NCBI GenBank assembly: GCA_945883285.1
Contig: CAMCXH010000013.1
Coordinates: 1 to 33,223 of the forward strand
Direction: 5' to 3'
DNA from: Bordetella parapertussis
GTDB lineage: Bacteria; Pseudomonadota; Gammaproteobacteria; Burkholderiales; Burkholderiaceae_E
DNA: 33,223 nt
The position numbers were made by a program, and so were the translations under genes. The notes below the pieces were generated by a model. It had not been told where the DNA came from. It made no database searches and saw only the letters and a list, made by a program, of their open reading frames with translations. Below, one piece after another: positions 25,642-33,223 of the stretch (positions are counted from its first letter, which is position 1; each line of letters starts with the position of its first letter).

Positions 25642-26358
25642 ATGAAGAATTCGGTTAAATTGAGTGCCCTGGCAGCAACGGTGCTTCTTGCTGCTTGCGC
25701 AACGGGCGGCACTGGCAAAGTTGGTGCCCCCACTCCGCAGGCACGTGCGGGTCAGTCGGGCTATTGGGTAGGTGGTGCTGGCGATAACATCGTCGTCACC
25801 GATCCCTTTAGTGATTCCAACAGTCCCTCCGGTCTGTGCTGGAGAGGCGCATTCTGGGATCCGACCAACGCTCAAAAAGGTTGCGACGAGAACCTGATTC
25901 CGAAGCCGCCGCCGCCGCCCGCTCCGGTCGTGGTGCCGCCCGCTCCCGCCCCCGCACCTCGCCCGGCTCCCGTTCCGGTCGCTCCGCCGAAGGTCGTCAG
26001 CGAGAAGGTCACTTACGCAGCCGATGCGTTCTTCGATTTCGACAAAGCCACGCTTAAGCCGGAAGGCATGGCCAAGCTTGACGAACTCGCCACGAAGATC
26101 AAAAACTTCACGCTCGAGGTTGTTATCGCCGTCGGTCACACTGACTCGGTCGGTTCCGACGCTTATAACCAGAAGCTGTCGCTGCGTCGTGCAGAAGCGG
26201 TCAAGGCTTACCTCGTCAGCAAAGGTATCGAAGCCAACCGCGTCTACACCGAAGGCAAGGGCGAGAAGCAGCCTCTGGCCGACAACAAGACGGCTGACGG
26301 TCGCGCCAAGAACCGTCGCGTCGAGATCGAAGTCGTCGGTACCCGTACCGTCAAGTAA
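25642..26358 (+). CDS. OmpA-family outer-membrane lipoprotein
   Basis: 238-residue envelope protein. The signal MKNSVKLSALAATVLLAAC ends in a lipobox, so Cys19 is the expected lipidated residue. Residues about 20-88 are a short region with two cysteines (GLCWRGAFWDPTNAQKGC), in place of a beta-barrel. Residues about 90-118 form a proline-rich hinge (PKPPPPPAPVVVPPAP). Residues about 120-238 are an OmpA C-terminal peptidoglycan-binding domain: FFDFDKATLKPEGMAKLDEL, GHTDSVGSDAYNQKLSLRRA and RAKNRRVEIEV. It should tether the outer membrane to the cell wall. The start is ATG at 25642, set by the ribosome-binding site. A promoter precedes it and a strong terminator follows, so it is probably transcribed alone. 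Confidence 0.92.
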   Translation: MKNSVKLSALAATVLLAACATGGTGKVGAPTPQARAGQSGYWVGGAGDNIVVTDPFSDSNSPSGLCWRGAFWDPTNAQKGCDENLIPKPPPPPAPVVVPPAPAPAPRPAPVPVAPPKVVSEKVTYAADAFFDFDKATLKPEGMAKLDELATKIKNFTLEVVIAVGHTDSVGSDAYNQKLSLRRAEAVKAYLVSKGIEANRVYTEGKGEKQPLADNKTADGRAKNRRVEIEVVGTRTVK

Positions 26359-26374
26359 GTCTTCGATCGAACGC

Positions 26375-26428
26375 TGCGCTCCTCGGAGCGCACGGTCTGA
26401 AGCCCCGCCTCGTGCGGGGCTTTTTTTT
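26375..26428 (+). terminator. intrinsic terminator after the ompA-like gene
   Basis: AGCCCCGC (26401-26408) pairs with GCGGGGCT (26414-26421), and the T run extends to 26428. A second hairpin just upstream, TGCGCTC (26375-26381) with GAGCGCA (26386-26392) around a 4-base loop, may stabilise the mRNA end. Confidence 0.9.
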
Positions 26429-26479
26429 CGCTTGTACCGGCCGCCCAACGATTGCCCAGGCGGGGCCGGCGCAGCTTGC

Positions 26480-26515
26480 GCGTCGTCGCGAACATCCATG
26501 AGCGTCGTCGCGAAC
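26480..26515 (+). repeat. two 14-bp direct repeats upstream of ubiG
   Basis: GCGTCGTCGCGAAC occurs at 26480-26493 and again at 26502-26515, identical, with a 22-base period (two helical turns). The second copy ends 34 bases before the ubiG ATG. They could be tandem operator half-sites or a small local duplication. Confidence 0.7.
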
Positions 26516-26549
26516 GTAGAATGGCGATCTTTCCGTTTGGTATTGATTG

Positions 26550-27305
26550 ATGTCCACTTCTGAAACCCCGTCGTATCAGCATGAGACCGCCCCGCCAATG
26601 AAAGCCAATGCTGATGCCGCCGAAGTCGCCAAATTTCAGGCACTGGCCTCGCGCTGGTGGGATCCGGAGTCGGAGTTCAGGCCGCTGCATCAGATCAACC
26701 CCTTGCGACTCGGCTGGATAGAACGGTTGGCCGGCCCGCTGGCGGGTCGCAAGGCGGTCGACGTCGGTTGCGGCGGCGGCATCCTTGCCGAGGCGATGGC
26801 GCGCCATGGCGCGCAGGTAACCGGCATCGACCTGGCCGACAAGGCCCTGCAGGTCGCCGAATTGCACGGCCTCGAATCGGGTGTCGCAGTCCGTTATGAG
26901 CAGACTCTTGCGGAGAGCTTCGCCGAGCGCGAGCCAGGTCTTTATGACGTGGTGACCTGCATGGAAATGCTGGAGCATGTGCCCGACCCTGACTCCACCA
27001 TCGCGGCCTGCGCCCGTCTGGTCAAACCGGGCGGCTGGGTCTTTTTCTCGACGCTCAATCGCAATCCAAAGGCGTTTCTGTTTGCGATCATCGGCGCCGA
27101 ATACATCCTCAATTTGTTGCCGCGCGGCACGCACGAGTATGAGAAGTTCATCAAGCCGTCAGAGCTGGTGAACGCTGCGCGGCGAGCGGGCCTCGAGCAG
27201 GCAGCGATGATGGGGCTGACCTACAACCCGATCAGCCGCGAGTATCGGCTGGTCGACAACGATGTCAGCGTGAACTACCTCGTCGCGATGCGACGAGCCG
27301 CCTGA
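26550..27305 (+). CDS. ubiG: ubiquinone biosynthesis O-methyltransferase
   Basis: 251-residue SAM-dependent enzyme that performs both O-methylations of ubiquinone synthesis, working with the Ubi complex. The N-terminal [33 protein letters not shown] is diagnostic of UbiG. SAM motif I is VDVGCGGG at residues 70-77, followed by [16 protein letters not shown] and the post-motif [12 protein letters not shown]. The membrane-interaction region ([18 protein letters not shown]) is present. I chose ATG at 26550; the TTG directly before it is also in frame. The next gene, a HAD phosphatase, begins 14 bases after the stop, so they are co-transcribed. Confidence 0.97.
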   Translation: MSTSETPSYQHETAPPMKANADAAEVAKFQALASRWWDPESEFRPLHQINPLRLGWIERLAGPLAGRKAVDVGCGGGILAEAMARHGAQVTGIDLADKALQVAELHGLESGVAVRYEQTLAESFAEREPGLYDVVTCMEMLEHVPDPDSTIAACARLVKPGGWVFFSTLNRNPKAFLFAIIGAEYILNLLPRGTHEYEKFIKPSELVNAARRAGLEQAAMMGLTYNPISREYRLVDNDVSVNYLVAMRRAA

Positions 27306-27319
27306 GTCGGGCTCTCGCC

Positions 27320-28015
27320 ATGAACGCGATTGAGAAACGATCAGGCCGGCCTGCAGCAGTGTTTTTCGATCTCGATGGCACTCTGGCCGATACCGCAGCC
27401 GACCTTGCTGCCCCGGTCAACGCGATGCGGATGGCCCGTGGTCTGGCACCAATGCCGCTCGAATTGCTTCGCCCTTTCGCCTCACATGGCGCGCGAGGCC
27501 TGATCGGCCAGGGCTTGGGCATCAGCAGCGCCGATCCGGCTTATGAGGCATTGCGTCTCGATTTTCTCAGTCGCTATGAGGCGGCCATGGTGGTCCACAC
27601 CCGAGTCTTCGACGGCATGACAGACGTGCTCGATGCGCTCGATGAAGCAGGCGTGCGCTGGGGGGTGGTCAGCAACAAGGTCGAGCGTTACGTCCGGCCT
27701 ATCATGGCGTCACTCGGCCTGCTCGAGCGATCTGTCACAGCGATCGGAGGCGACACGACGCCATTTGCCAAGCCTCACCCCGAGCCCCTGCTCCACGCCG
27801 CGCGCCTGGCAGGCGTATCGCCCACAGACTGCATTTACATCGGCGACGATATCCGTGACATCGAAGCCGGCAAGGCCGCCGGGATGCTGACGATTGCCGC
27901 CGCCTACGGATTCTGCGGCGAAGCGCTGCCGCCCCATGAATGGGGCGCCGATGCACTGATCCGGCATCCGGCGGAGCTGCAGACCATGCTCAAGCTCGAC
28001 ATGACGCGCGGCTGA
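27320..28015 (+). CDS. HAD phosphatase, phosphoglycolate phosphatase or MupP type
   Basis: 231-residue HAD-superfamily phosphatase. The nucleophile motif is FFDLDGTLADT with Asp17, the serine motif is VVSNKV, the lysine motif is AKPHPEP, and the acidic motif is IYIGDDIRDIEAGKAAGM. The CAP domain lies between about residues 24 and 90. Most annotation would call it phosphoglycolate phosphatase (gph). However, the gene directly after ubiG in Pseudomonas is mupP, encoding N-acetylmuramic acid 6-phosphate phosphatase of the peptidoglycan recycling route, and the local order (gyrA, deaminase, ubiG, HAD) is the same. Either role fits. It starts 14 bases after ubiG and is followed by the DUF748 gene after 44 bases. 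Confidence 0.9.
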   Translation: MNAIEKRSGRPAAVFFDLDGTLADTAADLAAPVNAMRMARGLAPMPLELLRPFASHGARGLIGQGLGISSADPAYEALRLDFLSRYEAAMVVHTRVFDGMTDVLDALDEAGVRWGVVSNKVERYVRPIMASLGLLERSVTAIGGDTTPFAKPHPEPLLHAARLAGVSPTDCIYIGDDIRDIEAGKAAGMLTIAAAYGFCGEALPPHEWGADALIRHPAELQTMLKLDMTRG

Positions 28016-28059
28016 TCCGCCAGACAGACGCCGACACAGACACGAAGGAGAATCGCCAG

Positions 28060-31000
28060 ATGGCCCGCGCCAGCGTCGAAATGCGAGCAGCCGCCTTCAG
28101 GCAGCGCGGCGCTCTGGCGCGTGCCGCACTTTGGCTGCTGGTGGCGATTGCGGTTCTGGCAGCGCTGATTTTCGGCGGCCTGACCTGGGGGCCGAATCTG
28201 ATGCGCCAGCAGATTGCGGCGAAGGTCGGCGAATTGGTCGGCCGCGAAGTGAGCATCGGACGGATCGAGGTTTCGCCGTTTTCAGGTCGACTCGTGATGA
28301 CCGATCTGGTGGTGATGCGCCCCCCCGCCCCCAGACCGACCCTTGCCGTCAGGCGCCTGACGGTCGACGTCTCTGCACTGGCCTATCTGCGCGGTCGGGT
28401 GGTCGTGCGAAATGTGCAGATCGAGGATGTCAAGGCGCGTATTGTCCGGCACGCTCCCGTCGGCTTCGATATCAGCGACATCATCGAGCGCATTCAGCAG
28501 CGCCCGGCCTCTGACGGCAAGCTCGAATGGGAACTCGACCGTGTCAGCATCGACCGGGGTGCGCTCGAATTCGATGATCAATATGTCGGCAAGGTCACGC
28601 AGATCAGCGATCTGTCGCTCACGCTGCACGAACTTTCAAACCGCGCCGACCGCAAGTCAGCCCCTGCAAAGCTCGATGTACGCCTGAAGCTGGACGGCCA
28701 CCCTGCCTCGCTCGACGCTGTTTCCACGCCTTTCGCGGACTCGCGGGTGCTCAAGGGTCACGCCACGCTCGCAGGCCTGCCCATCGTCAGCCTCTTGCCC
28801 TATCTGAAGTTGCCCGAAGACATCAGACCTCGCTCAGGGGCGCTTGGTTTCGAGCTGGGGGTCACACTGAATGCCGACAGTCCTGAACTGATCTCGTTGC
28901 TTGAAGTTCAGGGCAAGGTCGGCCTCGATGATTTCAGCGTGATCGATGGCACCGGTCACGAGCGGGCGTCGGCTGCCTCCCTTGCGCTCGCACTCGAACC
29001 ATCGAAGCCGCTGGGCGGCGCGCTCCATGTGTCATCGATCGCGCTGGATCGTCCGCGGCTGAGCCTGGGTCGGCAGGCCGACGGCACACTGCAGTGGCCC
29101 GCGCCGCTTGCCGTTGGCAAGCCCGGCCATGACGCCAGCGCCGCGACGCACAAGCCACTGTCAGGACCGAAATCCCTGCGTGTCGATTCGCTCAGGATCG
29201 CCGGCGGACAGATCGACTGGCAGGACGCGGCGCTCCCTGCGCCATTGACGCTTCGATTCGATCAGCTGGCGATAGCGGCCGATGCGCTAACCATTCCGGA
29301 TCTGGCAAAGCCGGCAGGGGCCAACGGCAAGGCGCAACTCGAGGCAAGGCTCAATGAAGCCGCACCACTGCGCGCCGAGCTCAGCCTTGATGGGGAAAGA
29401 GGGCAGGCGGGGATTTCCCTTCAGGATCTGAACCTGCCCGGTTTTGCCGCACTCGCCGGACCGGGCCTGCGGGCAAAGCTCGAATCGGGTCGTCTCGATG
29501 CGAATGCAAGGCTTGCCTGGGACAGCGCCGCCCCCTCCTGGTCGATGAAGGATGGCTCGGTGACCCTGTCCGACCTGAAGCTGAGTCACGACCGCCAGCC
29601 ACCGGCAACCATCGGCAAGCTGACGGTTCGTGATGTCTCGGCCGATTCGGTGGCACGGCATCTTGAATTGGGCTCGGTCGTACTCGAGCGATCGAACCTG
29701 TCTGTGCGCCGCGCCAGCAACGGCCGCTTCAATCTGCAGGACTGGTATGTGCCGCCTGCACCACGCGCTGGCGCCTCGACCAGCGCTGCCGCCGGCGCCG
29801 CGACGTCGACCCCCTGGACGCTGCTCGCCAGAAGCGTCGAGGTCGATCGGCTTGACCTTGACTATGCTGACTCGCTGGTCGATCGTGAACGCCGACTGCC
29901 TCGCCTGACACTCAATGCCAAGGCCAGCTCGGTGACGCTGGACCCCTCGAAGTCGGCGAGTTTCGATGCGACCGCCACCTTCATCGACGGCGCACGACTG
30001 AGTGCCCGCGGAACCATGCGACCGGCTCCGCTCGACGTTGACGCACAGGTGCAGGTGCGCCGCGCATCGCTGACGTATGTCGATCCTTATGTCGACCCCT
30101 ATCTGAATCTGACGATCGCCCGCGGTCAGCTCTGGAGCACCGGCAGAGTTCGCCTGAGCGCAACGCCGAGTGGCGAACTCTCGCGAATCGGATTCGACGG
30201 CGAAGTCTCGTTGAATGATTTCAGCGCGCTCGACAAGGTCTCGAGTGACGACTTCCTGCGATGGTCGGCACTGGTGACACCCAGCTTGAAAGTCGACTGG
30301 CGGCCCGCACGCCCGAACGACAGCCTGATCGAGCTCGGTGATGTCGCGGTTGTCGATTTCTATGCCCGCGTCATCCTGTCGTCAGAAGGGCGACTGAATC
30401 TGAGCGATATGGTGGTCGACCGGAAAAACGTCGCTGCGCCGATTTCGCTCACGACTGCCCAGCCCGATCTCGGCAAGCCTGCAGACGCGCCGGAGTCGAC
30501 CGGGACAACCAGCATGCCCTCGGCAACCCCTGTCACCCGAACCATCGACAGGAAGCCCGCAGGCGCCGCATCTGCCTCGCCGCAGCCCACGCTGCGTCTC
30601 GGGCCCATCCGTGTCGCCGGCGGCAACATCAACTTCACCGACAATTTCATCAAGCCCAACTACTCGGCCAATCTCACACAGCTCAATGGATCAATCGATG
30701 CGATTGCCAGCGATCGCAAAGAACCCTCTGAAGTGGCTGTGAGTGGCCGGGTCGATGACGACGCGCCGCTCGAGATCACCGGCAAGTTCCAGCCTTTGCC
30801 GCCTGACCGACTGATCGACCTGCGCGCGGTGGCCAGCGGCTTCGATCTGCCCAAGATCAGCCCCTACTCGGGTCGCTGGGCCGGCTACTCGATCGAAAAA
30901 GGCAAGTTGAGCGCCGACGTGCGCTACCGCATCGAGGGCGACACGCTGCAGGCAACGAACAAGCTGGTGATCAATCAGCTGACCTTCGGCCCAAAGGTCG

Positions 31001-31770
31001 ACAGTCCGACCGCATCGAAGCTGCCGGTGCTGCTTGCGGTCTCACTGCTCAAGGATCGCAACGGCAATATCGACCTCGACCTGCCGATCTCGGGCAGCCT
31101 GTCCGACCCGCAATTTTCGGTCGGCGGACTGATCTGGAAGGTGATCGGCAACCTGATTGTGAAAATCGTGACCTCGCCCTTCAGCTTCCTGGCCTCGCTT
31201 GGCAATAGCGCGACCAATGACATCAGCTACATCGATTTCGCACCGGGCACCTCGACACTCGATGATGAAGATCGCAATCGGCTCGATGTACTGGCCAAGG
31301 GGCTGACCGAACGCCCGGCGCTCTCACTCGAGATCGCCGGCTATGGCGACGAAACCGGCGACCGGATCGGCATGCAGCAGGCGCGTCTGGAGCAAACACT
31401 GCGCGCGCTCAAGTTTGCAGAGCTGCGTCGCGCCAACCGCACCGCAGATCTGCCGCCGATCGACACGATCAAAGTCGATCCGACCGAGCGCCCTGCCCTG
31501 CTCGAGCGAGCCTGGCGCAATGCCAAGCTCAACCCGTCGGTGTTCACCAAGGCTCCGCCGCCAGAGGTCCTCGAAGCACAGCTGCTCGAGCATGAAGTGA
31601 TCACGCCGGCCGACCTCAAGCAGGTCGCCCAGTTGCGCGCGCAATCGGCGCGCGATTACCTGCGTGACGGTAAAGCCATCTCGCACGACCGCCTGTACCT
31701 GATGGCCCCGCGCCTGCCGGGGCCAGACGACAAGCTGCCACCGGCGCGTGTCAGTTTCGAGGTGAAGTAG
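28060..31770 (+). CDS. large AsmA-like DUF748 protein
   Basis: 1236-residue protein with one N-terminal membrane segment (about residues 19-42, AALWLLVAIAVLAALIFGGLTW) followed by a very long, repetitive beta-rich region of AsmA/DUF748 type: GREVSIGRIEVSPFSGRLVMTDLVV, later RVAGGNINFTDNFIKPNYSANLT. A low-complexity Ala/Pro/Ser/Thr linker lies around residues 810-845. From about residue 1055, YIDFAPGTSTLDDEDRNRL to LSLEIAGYGDE resembles the OmpA C-terminal fold, which is usual for DUF748 proteins. Family members are bridge-like envelope proteins implicated in lipid transport (AsmA clan). The ATG at 28060 has GAAGGAG at 28044-28050. It follows the HAD gene in the same direction and ends 33 bases before ssrA. 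Confidence 0.9.
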   Translation: MARASVEMRAAAFRQRGALARAALWLLVAIAVLAALIFGGLTWGPNLMRQQIAAKVGELVGREVSIGRIEVSPFSGRLVMTDLVVMRPPAPRPTLAVRRLTVDVSALAYLRGRVVVRNVQIEDVKARIVRHAPVGFDISDIIERIQQRPASDGKLEWELDRVSIDRGALEFDDQYVGKVTQISDLSLTLHELSNRADRKSAPAKLDVRLKLDGHPASLDAVSTPFADSRVLKGHATLAGLPIVSLLPYLKLPEDIRPRSGALGFELGVTLNADSPELISLLEVQGKVGLDDFSVIDGTGHERASAASLALALEPSKPLGGALHVSSIALDRPRLSLGRQADGTLQWPAPLAVGKPGHDASAATHKPLSGPKSLRVDSLRIAGGQIDWQDAALPAPLTLRFDQLAIAADALTIPDLAKPAGANGKAQLEARLNEAAPLRAELSLDGERGQAGISLQDLNLPGFAALAGPGLRAKLESGRLDANARLAWDSAAPSWSMKDGSVTLSDLKLSHDRQPPATIGKLTVRDVSADSVARHLELGSVVLERSNLSVRRASNGRFNLQDWYVPPAPRAGASTSAAAGAATSTPWTLLARSVEVDRLDLDYADSLVDRERRLPRLTLNAKASSVTLDPSKSASFDATATFIDGARLSARGTMRPAPLDVDAQVQVRRASLTYVDPYVDPYLNLTIARGQLWSTGRVRLSATPSGELSRIGFDGEVSLNDFSALDKVSSDDFLRWSALVTPSLKVDWRPARPNDSLIELGDVAVVDFYARVILSSEGRLNLSDMVVDRKNVAAPISLTTAQPDLGKPADAPESTGTTSMPSATPVTRTIDRKPAGAASASPQPTLRLGPIRVAGGNINFTDNFIKPNYSANLTQLNGSIDAIASDRKEPSEVAVSGRVDDDAPLEITGKFQPLPPDRLIDLRAVASGFDLPKISPYSGRWAGYSIEKGKLSADVRYRIEGDTLQATNKLVINQLTFGPKVDSPTASKLPVLLAVSLLKDRNGNIDLDLPISGSLSDPQFSVGGLIWKVIGNLIVKIVTSPFSFLASLGNSATNDISYIDFAPGTSTLDDEDRNRLDVLAKGLTERPALSLEIAGYGDETGDRIGMQQARLEQTLRALKFAELRRANRTADLPPIDTIKVDPTERPALLERAWRNAKLNPSVFTKAPPPEVLEAQLLEHEVITPADLKQVAQLRAQSARDYLRDGKAISHDRLYLMAPRLPGPDDKLPPARVSFEVK

Positions 31771-31782
31771 GGCAACAAGGTC

Positions 31783-31788
31783 TATACT
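31783..31788 (+). promoter_or_regulatory. candidate -10 box of ssrA
   Basis: TATACT lies 15 bases before the mature tmRNA 5' end, between the DUF748 stop and ssrA. No good -35 box is visible at 16-18 bases upstream. Confidence 0.45.
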
Positions 31789-31803
31789 GGATTGTTCTAG
31801 ACC

Positions 31804-32171
31804 GGGGCCGACCTGGTTTCGACGTGGGTAGTGAAGCGTTTCAGTGCATGCCGAGGACTCTCGTAACCTCGTAAATCCTTCGAGAAAACTTCAAACGCCA
31901 ACGACGAGCGTTTCGCTCTGGCCGCTTAAGGCCTAAGCCGCTGCACCGGGTTGCCGATGGCCCGGGTCCCGCAAGGGACTGCAGTGTCATTCACATCGGA
32001 TCGCGTCTCGGCGGGCCACTTGTCGAGACGCTAAAAAATAGGTGGCTGGTCGTTGCCTGAGCCTGCCTGTCGGCATGGGCAATGACGAGACAAAAATTGA
32101 CATGGCTAAGCATGTAGATCGGTTAGGCAGATGACTTGCGGACGCGGGTTCGATTCCCGCCGGCTCCACCA
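31804..32171 (+). ncRNA. ssrA: transfer-messenger RNA (tmRNA)
   Basis: One-piece tmRNA that rescues stalled ribosomes with SmpB. The 5' end GGGGCCGACC and 3' end GGCTCCACCA form the tRNA-like acceptor stem, and the T arm GGTTCGATTCC precedes the encoded CCA. The tag frame starts at 31897 and reads ANDERFALAA before TAA (31927-31929), the type found in Burkholderiales. GC-rich pairings between the tag and the 3' domain are consistent with pseudoknots. Length is 368 nt, usual for a one-piece tmRNA. An intrinsic terminator follows directly. No open frame across the gene should be annotated. Confidence 0.97.
31897..31929 (+). other. tmRNA proteolysis-tag reading frame
   Basis: The resume codon GCC at 31897 opens ANDERFALAA followed by TAA. 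The LAA end is the recognition element for ClpXP and related proteases in this class of tags. Confidence 0.93.
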
Positions 32172-32178
32172 TTTACAA

Positions 32179-32207
32179 GGGCCCGGATGATCTCCGGGCC
32201 CTTTTTT
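32179..32207 (+). terminator. intrinsic terminator of ssrA
   Basis: GGGCCCGGA (32179-32187) pairs with TCCGGGCCC (32193-32201) around a 5-base loop, followed by six Ts (32202-32207). Confidence 0.95.
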
Positions 32208-32388
32208 CGCCTGAGGCCCCGGCACCGTTGCGGCAGTCAGACTTAGGCCAGCCGCAAGCGATCAGCCGTCTCAGGATGCTCATTGAAGACGTCATTGAAG
32301 CAAGCGCTCAAGCATTGACTGGCGGGATAAGCGCTGCACCGCATCGGCCAGCGCCATCCCCGGCAATGACACCAGCAGGCAATAGACC

Positions 32389-33003
32389 ATGTCCTTTCTC
32401 GCTTTTCTGATCGCCGCGCTTGTTCTGGCCATCACGCCCGGCCCGGGCATTGCTTACGTGGTGGCGCGCACGGTGGCGGGAGGCCGTGCCGAGGGGCTGG
32501 CCTCCTGTGTGGGCACCGGGATCGGCGGACTGCTCCATGTCGTTGCTGCGGCAGCGGGCTTGTCGCTCCTGGTCGCGCAGTCGGCTGTGGCCTTCAACCT
32601 GATCAAGATCCTGGGAGCGGCCTATCTGGTTTATCTGGGCCTGCGCATGCTGCTGCGCAGGCACTCGCCAATCAAGATGGCGTCGGTCGAGTCTGCCGGT
32701 GCGCGCAAGGCCTTGTTCGAGGGCGTCCTGGTCGAGGCGATGAACGTCAAGACTGCATTGTTCTTTCTCGCCTTCCTGCCTCAGTTCACAGACCCGCAAG
32801 AGGCCCTGGTGCCGCAGCTTGTGGTGATGGGCAGCCTGTGCGTCATGCTCAACACGCTCGCCGATATCGCGGCTGTCCTGGCCGCGCATCGGCTGCTCGC
32901 TTCAGGCCCTGCCCGCGCCGCGCGCGAACGCTGGATGACGCAGGCGTGCGGCGTCACGATGCTGGGGCTGGGTGCCTTTCTGGCGCTCACCCGTCGCGAT
33001 TGA
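32389..33003 (+). CDS. LysE/RhtB-family amino-acid exporter
   Basis: 204-residue inner-membrane protein with about six hydrophobic segments. The N-terminal MSFLAFLIAALVLAITPGPG motif is diagnostic of the LysE/RhtB/CadD superfamily (the PGP turn), and KILGAAYLVYLGLRMLL and ALFFLAFLPQFTDP are the next conserved parts. Members export amino acids such as threonine, homoserine or lysine; substrate cannot be assigned here. The ATG at 32389 gives the correct start, but no strong ribosome-binding site is visible. The 181 bases between the ssrA terminator and this gene hold no recognisable gene. Confidence 0.92.
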   Translation: MSFLAFLIAALVLAITPGPGIAYVVARTVAGGRAEGLASCVGTGIGGLLHVVAAAAGLSLLVAQSAVAFNLIKILGAAYLVYLGLRMLLRRHSPIKMASVESAGARKALFEGVLVEAMNVKTALFFLAFLPQFTDPQEALVPQLVVMGSLCVMLNTLADIAAVLAAHRLLASGPARAARERWMTQACGVTMLGLGAFLALTRRD

Positions 33004-33135
33004 TCGCAGTCTGCTCAAACGGTCGGGAATCGCCGATGAGGTGGCGTGCAAGCATGTCCTAATGCCTCGCCGCTGCAACATCATTGACGCGATAATCGCA
33101 GACCTCGACCTATCGGCTGCGATTCATCGTCCCTC

Positions 33136-33223
33136 ATGCCTGACAGCCAAGCCGTCAATCTCCAGCGTCGCAATCGGCTGGTCAACGCTCTGATGGCTCT
33201 GATCGCGGGCTTCATGGTGCGCG
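33136..33223 (+). CDS. start of an unidentified gene, possible membrane protein (partial)
   Basis: An ATG at 33136 opens a frame that runs to the window edge. The 29 visible residues start MPDSQAVNLQRRNRLVNAL and continue with a hydrophobic stretch (MALIAGFMV), which resembles a positive N-terminus followed by a membrane segment. The gene is cut by the window end, so its family cannot be named. It lies 132 bases after the LysE stop. Confidence 0.45.
   Translation, partial: MPDSQAVNLQRRNRLVNALMALIAGFMVR

Noticed and set aside
31987-32172. Small minus-strand open frame starting MVEPAGIEPAS over ssrA
   Set aside because: This is a well-known false product of tmRNA or tRNA 3' ends read backwards; the region is structured RNA.
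32281-32300. CATTGAAG repeated twice with a 12-base period
   Set aside because: Too short and isolated, with no associated promoter or gene start, to call a regulatory repeat.

Overview
The window is GC-rich, gene-dense chromosomal DNA that I read as a betaproteobacterium, most likely Burkholderiales. Four things point there: the gyrA-serC-pheA-hisC-tyrA gene order, an OmpA-family protein with the GLCWRGAFWDP-type N-terminal region, an ssrA tag reading ANDERFALAA, and tripartite tricarboxylate transporter genes (tctBA). The identification rests on sequence reading alone and no database was searched.

Layout, left to right. (1) 1-4452: valS, then a lower-GC insert-like stretch with a long nested palindrome and a MazE/MazF-type toxin-antitoxin pair that has its own promoter, then about 400 bases without a recognisable gene. 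(2) 4453-8586, minus strand: alaS, an MFS transporter whose GTG start overlaps the alaS stop, and tusA. (3) 8713-17063, plus strand: a metabolic run of a class III CoA-transferase, TctB and TctA, a strong terminator, a type II haloacid-dehalogenase-like HAD protein, a cytoplasmic gamma-glutamyltransferase-family Ntn hydrolase, a TraB/GumN-like lipoprotein candidate, a beta-hydroxyacid dehydrogenase and a DUF1499 membrane protein. (4) 17120-24013, minus strand: gyrA-serC-pheA-hisC-tyrA, tightly packed with short overlaps, covering DNA supercoiling, serine biosynthesis and the Phe/Tyr terminal branches. (5) 24113-31770, plus strand: an MtaD-type deaminase, an OmpA-family lipoprotein, ubiG, a HAD phosphatase (gph/mupP type) and a 1236-residue AsmA/DUF748 protein. 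(6) 31804-32171: the tmRNA gene ssrA with its terminator, then a LysE/RhtB exporter and the first 29 codons of a further gene cut by the window end.

Most of the window is housekeeping. The parts worth a second look are the valS-tusA interval (palindrome, toxin-antitoxin pair, inverted flanking motifs), the catabolic-looking run around tctBA, which lacks a binding-protein gene (leader repeats, inverted repeat, altered HAD active site), and the HAD gene next to ubiG, whose context suggests MupP-type peptidoglycan recycling. I see no CRISPR array, complete insertion sequence, prophage or tRNA gene. No clearly new multi-gene system is evident.
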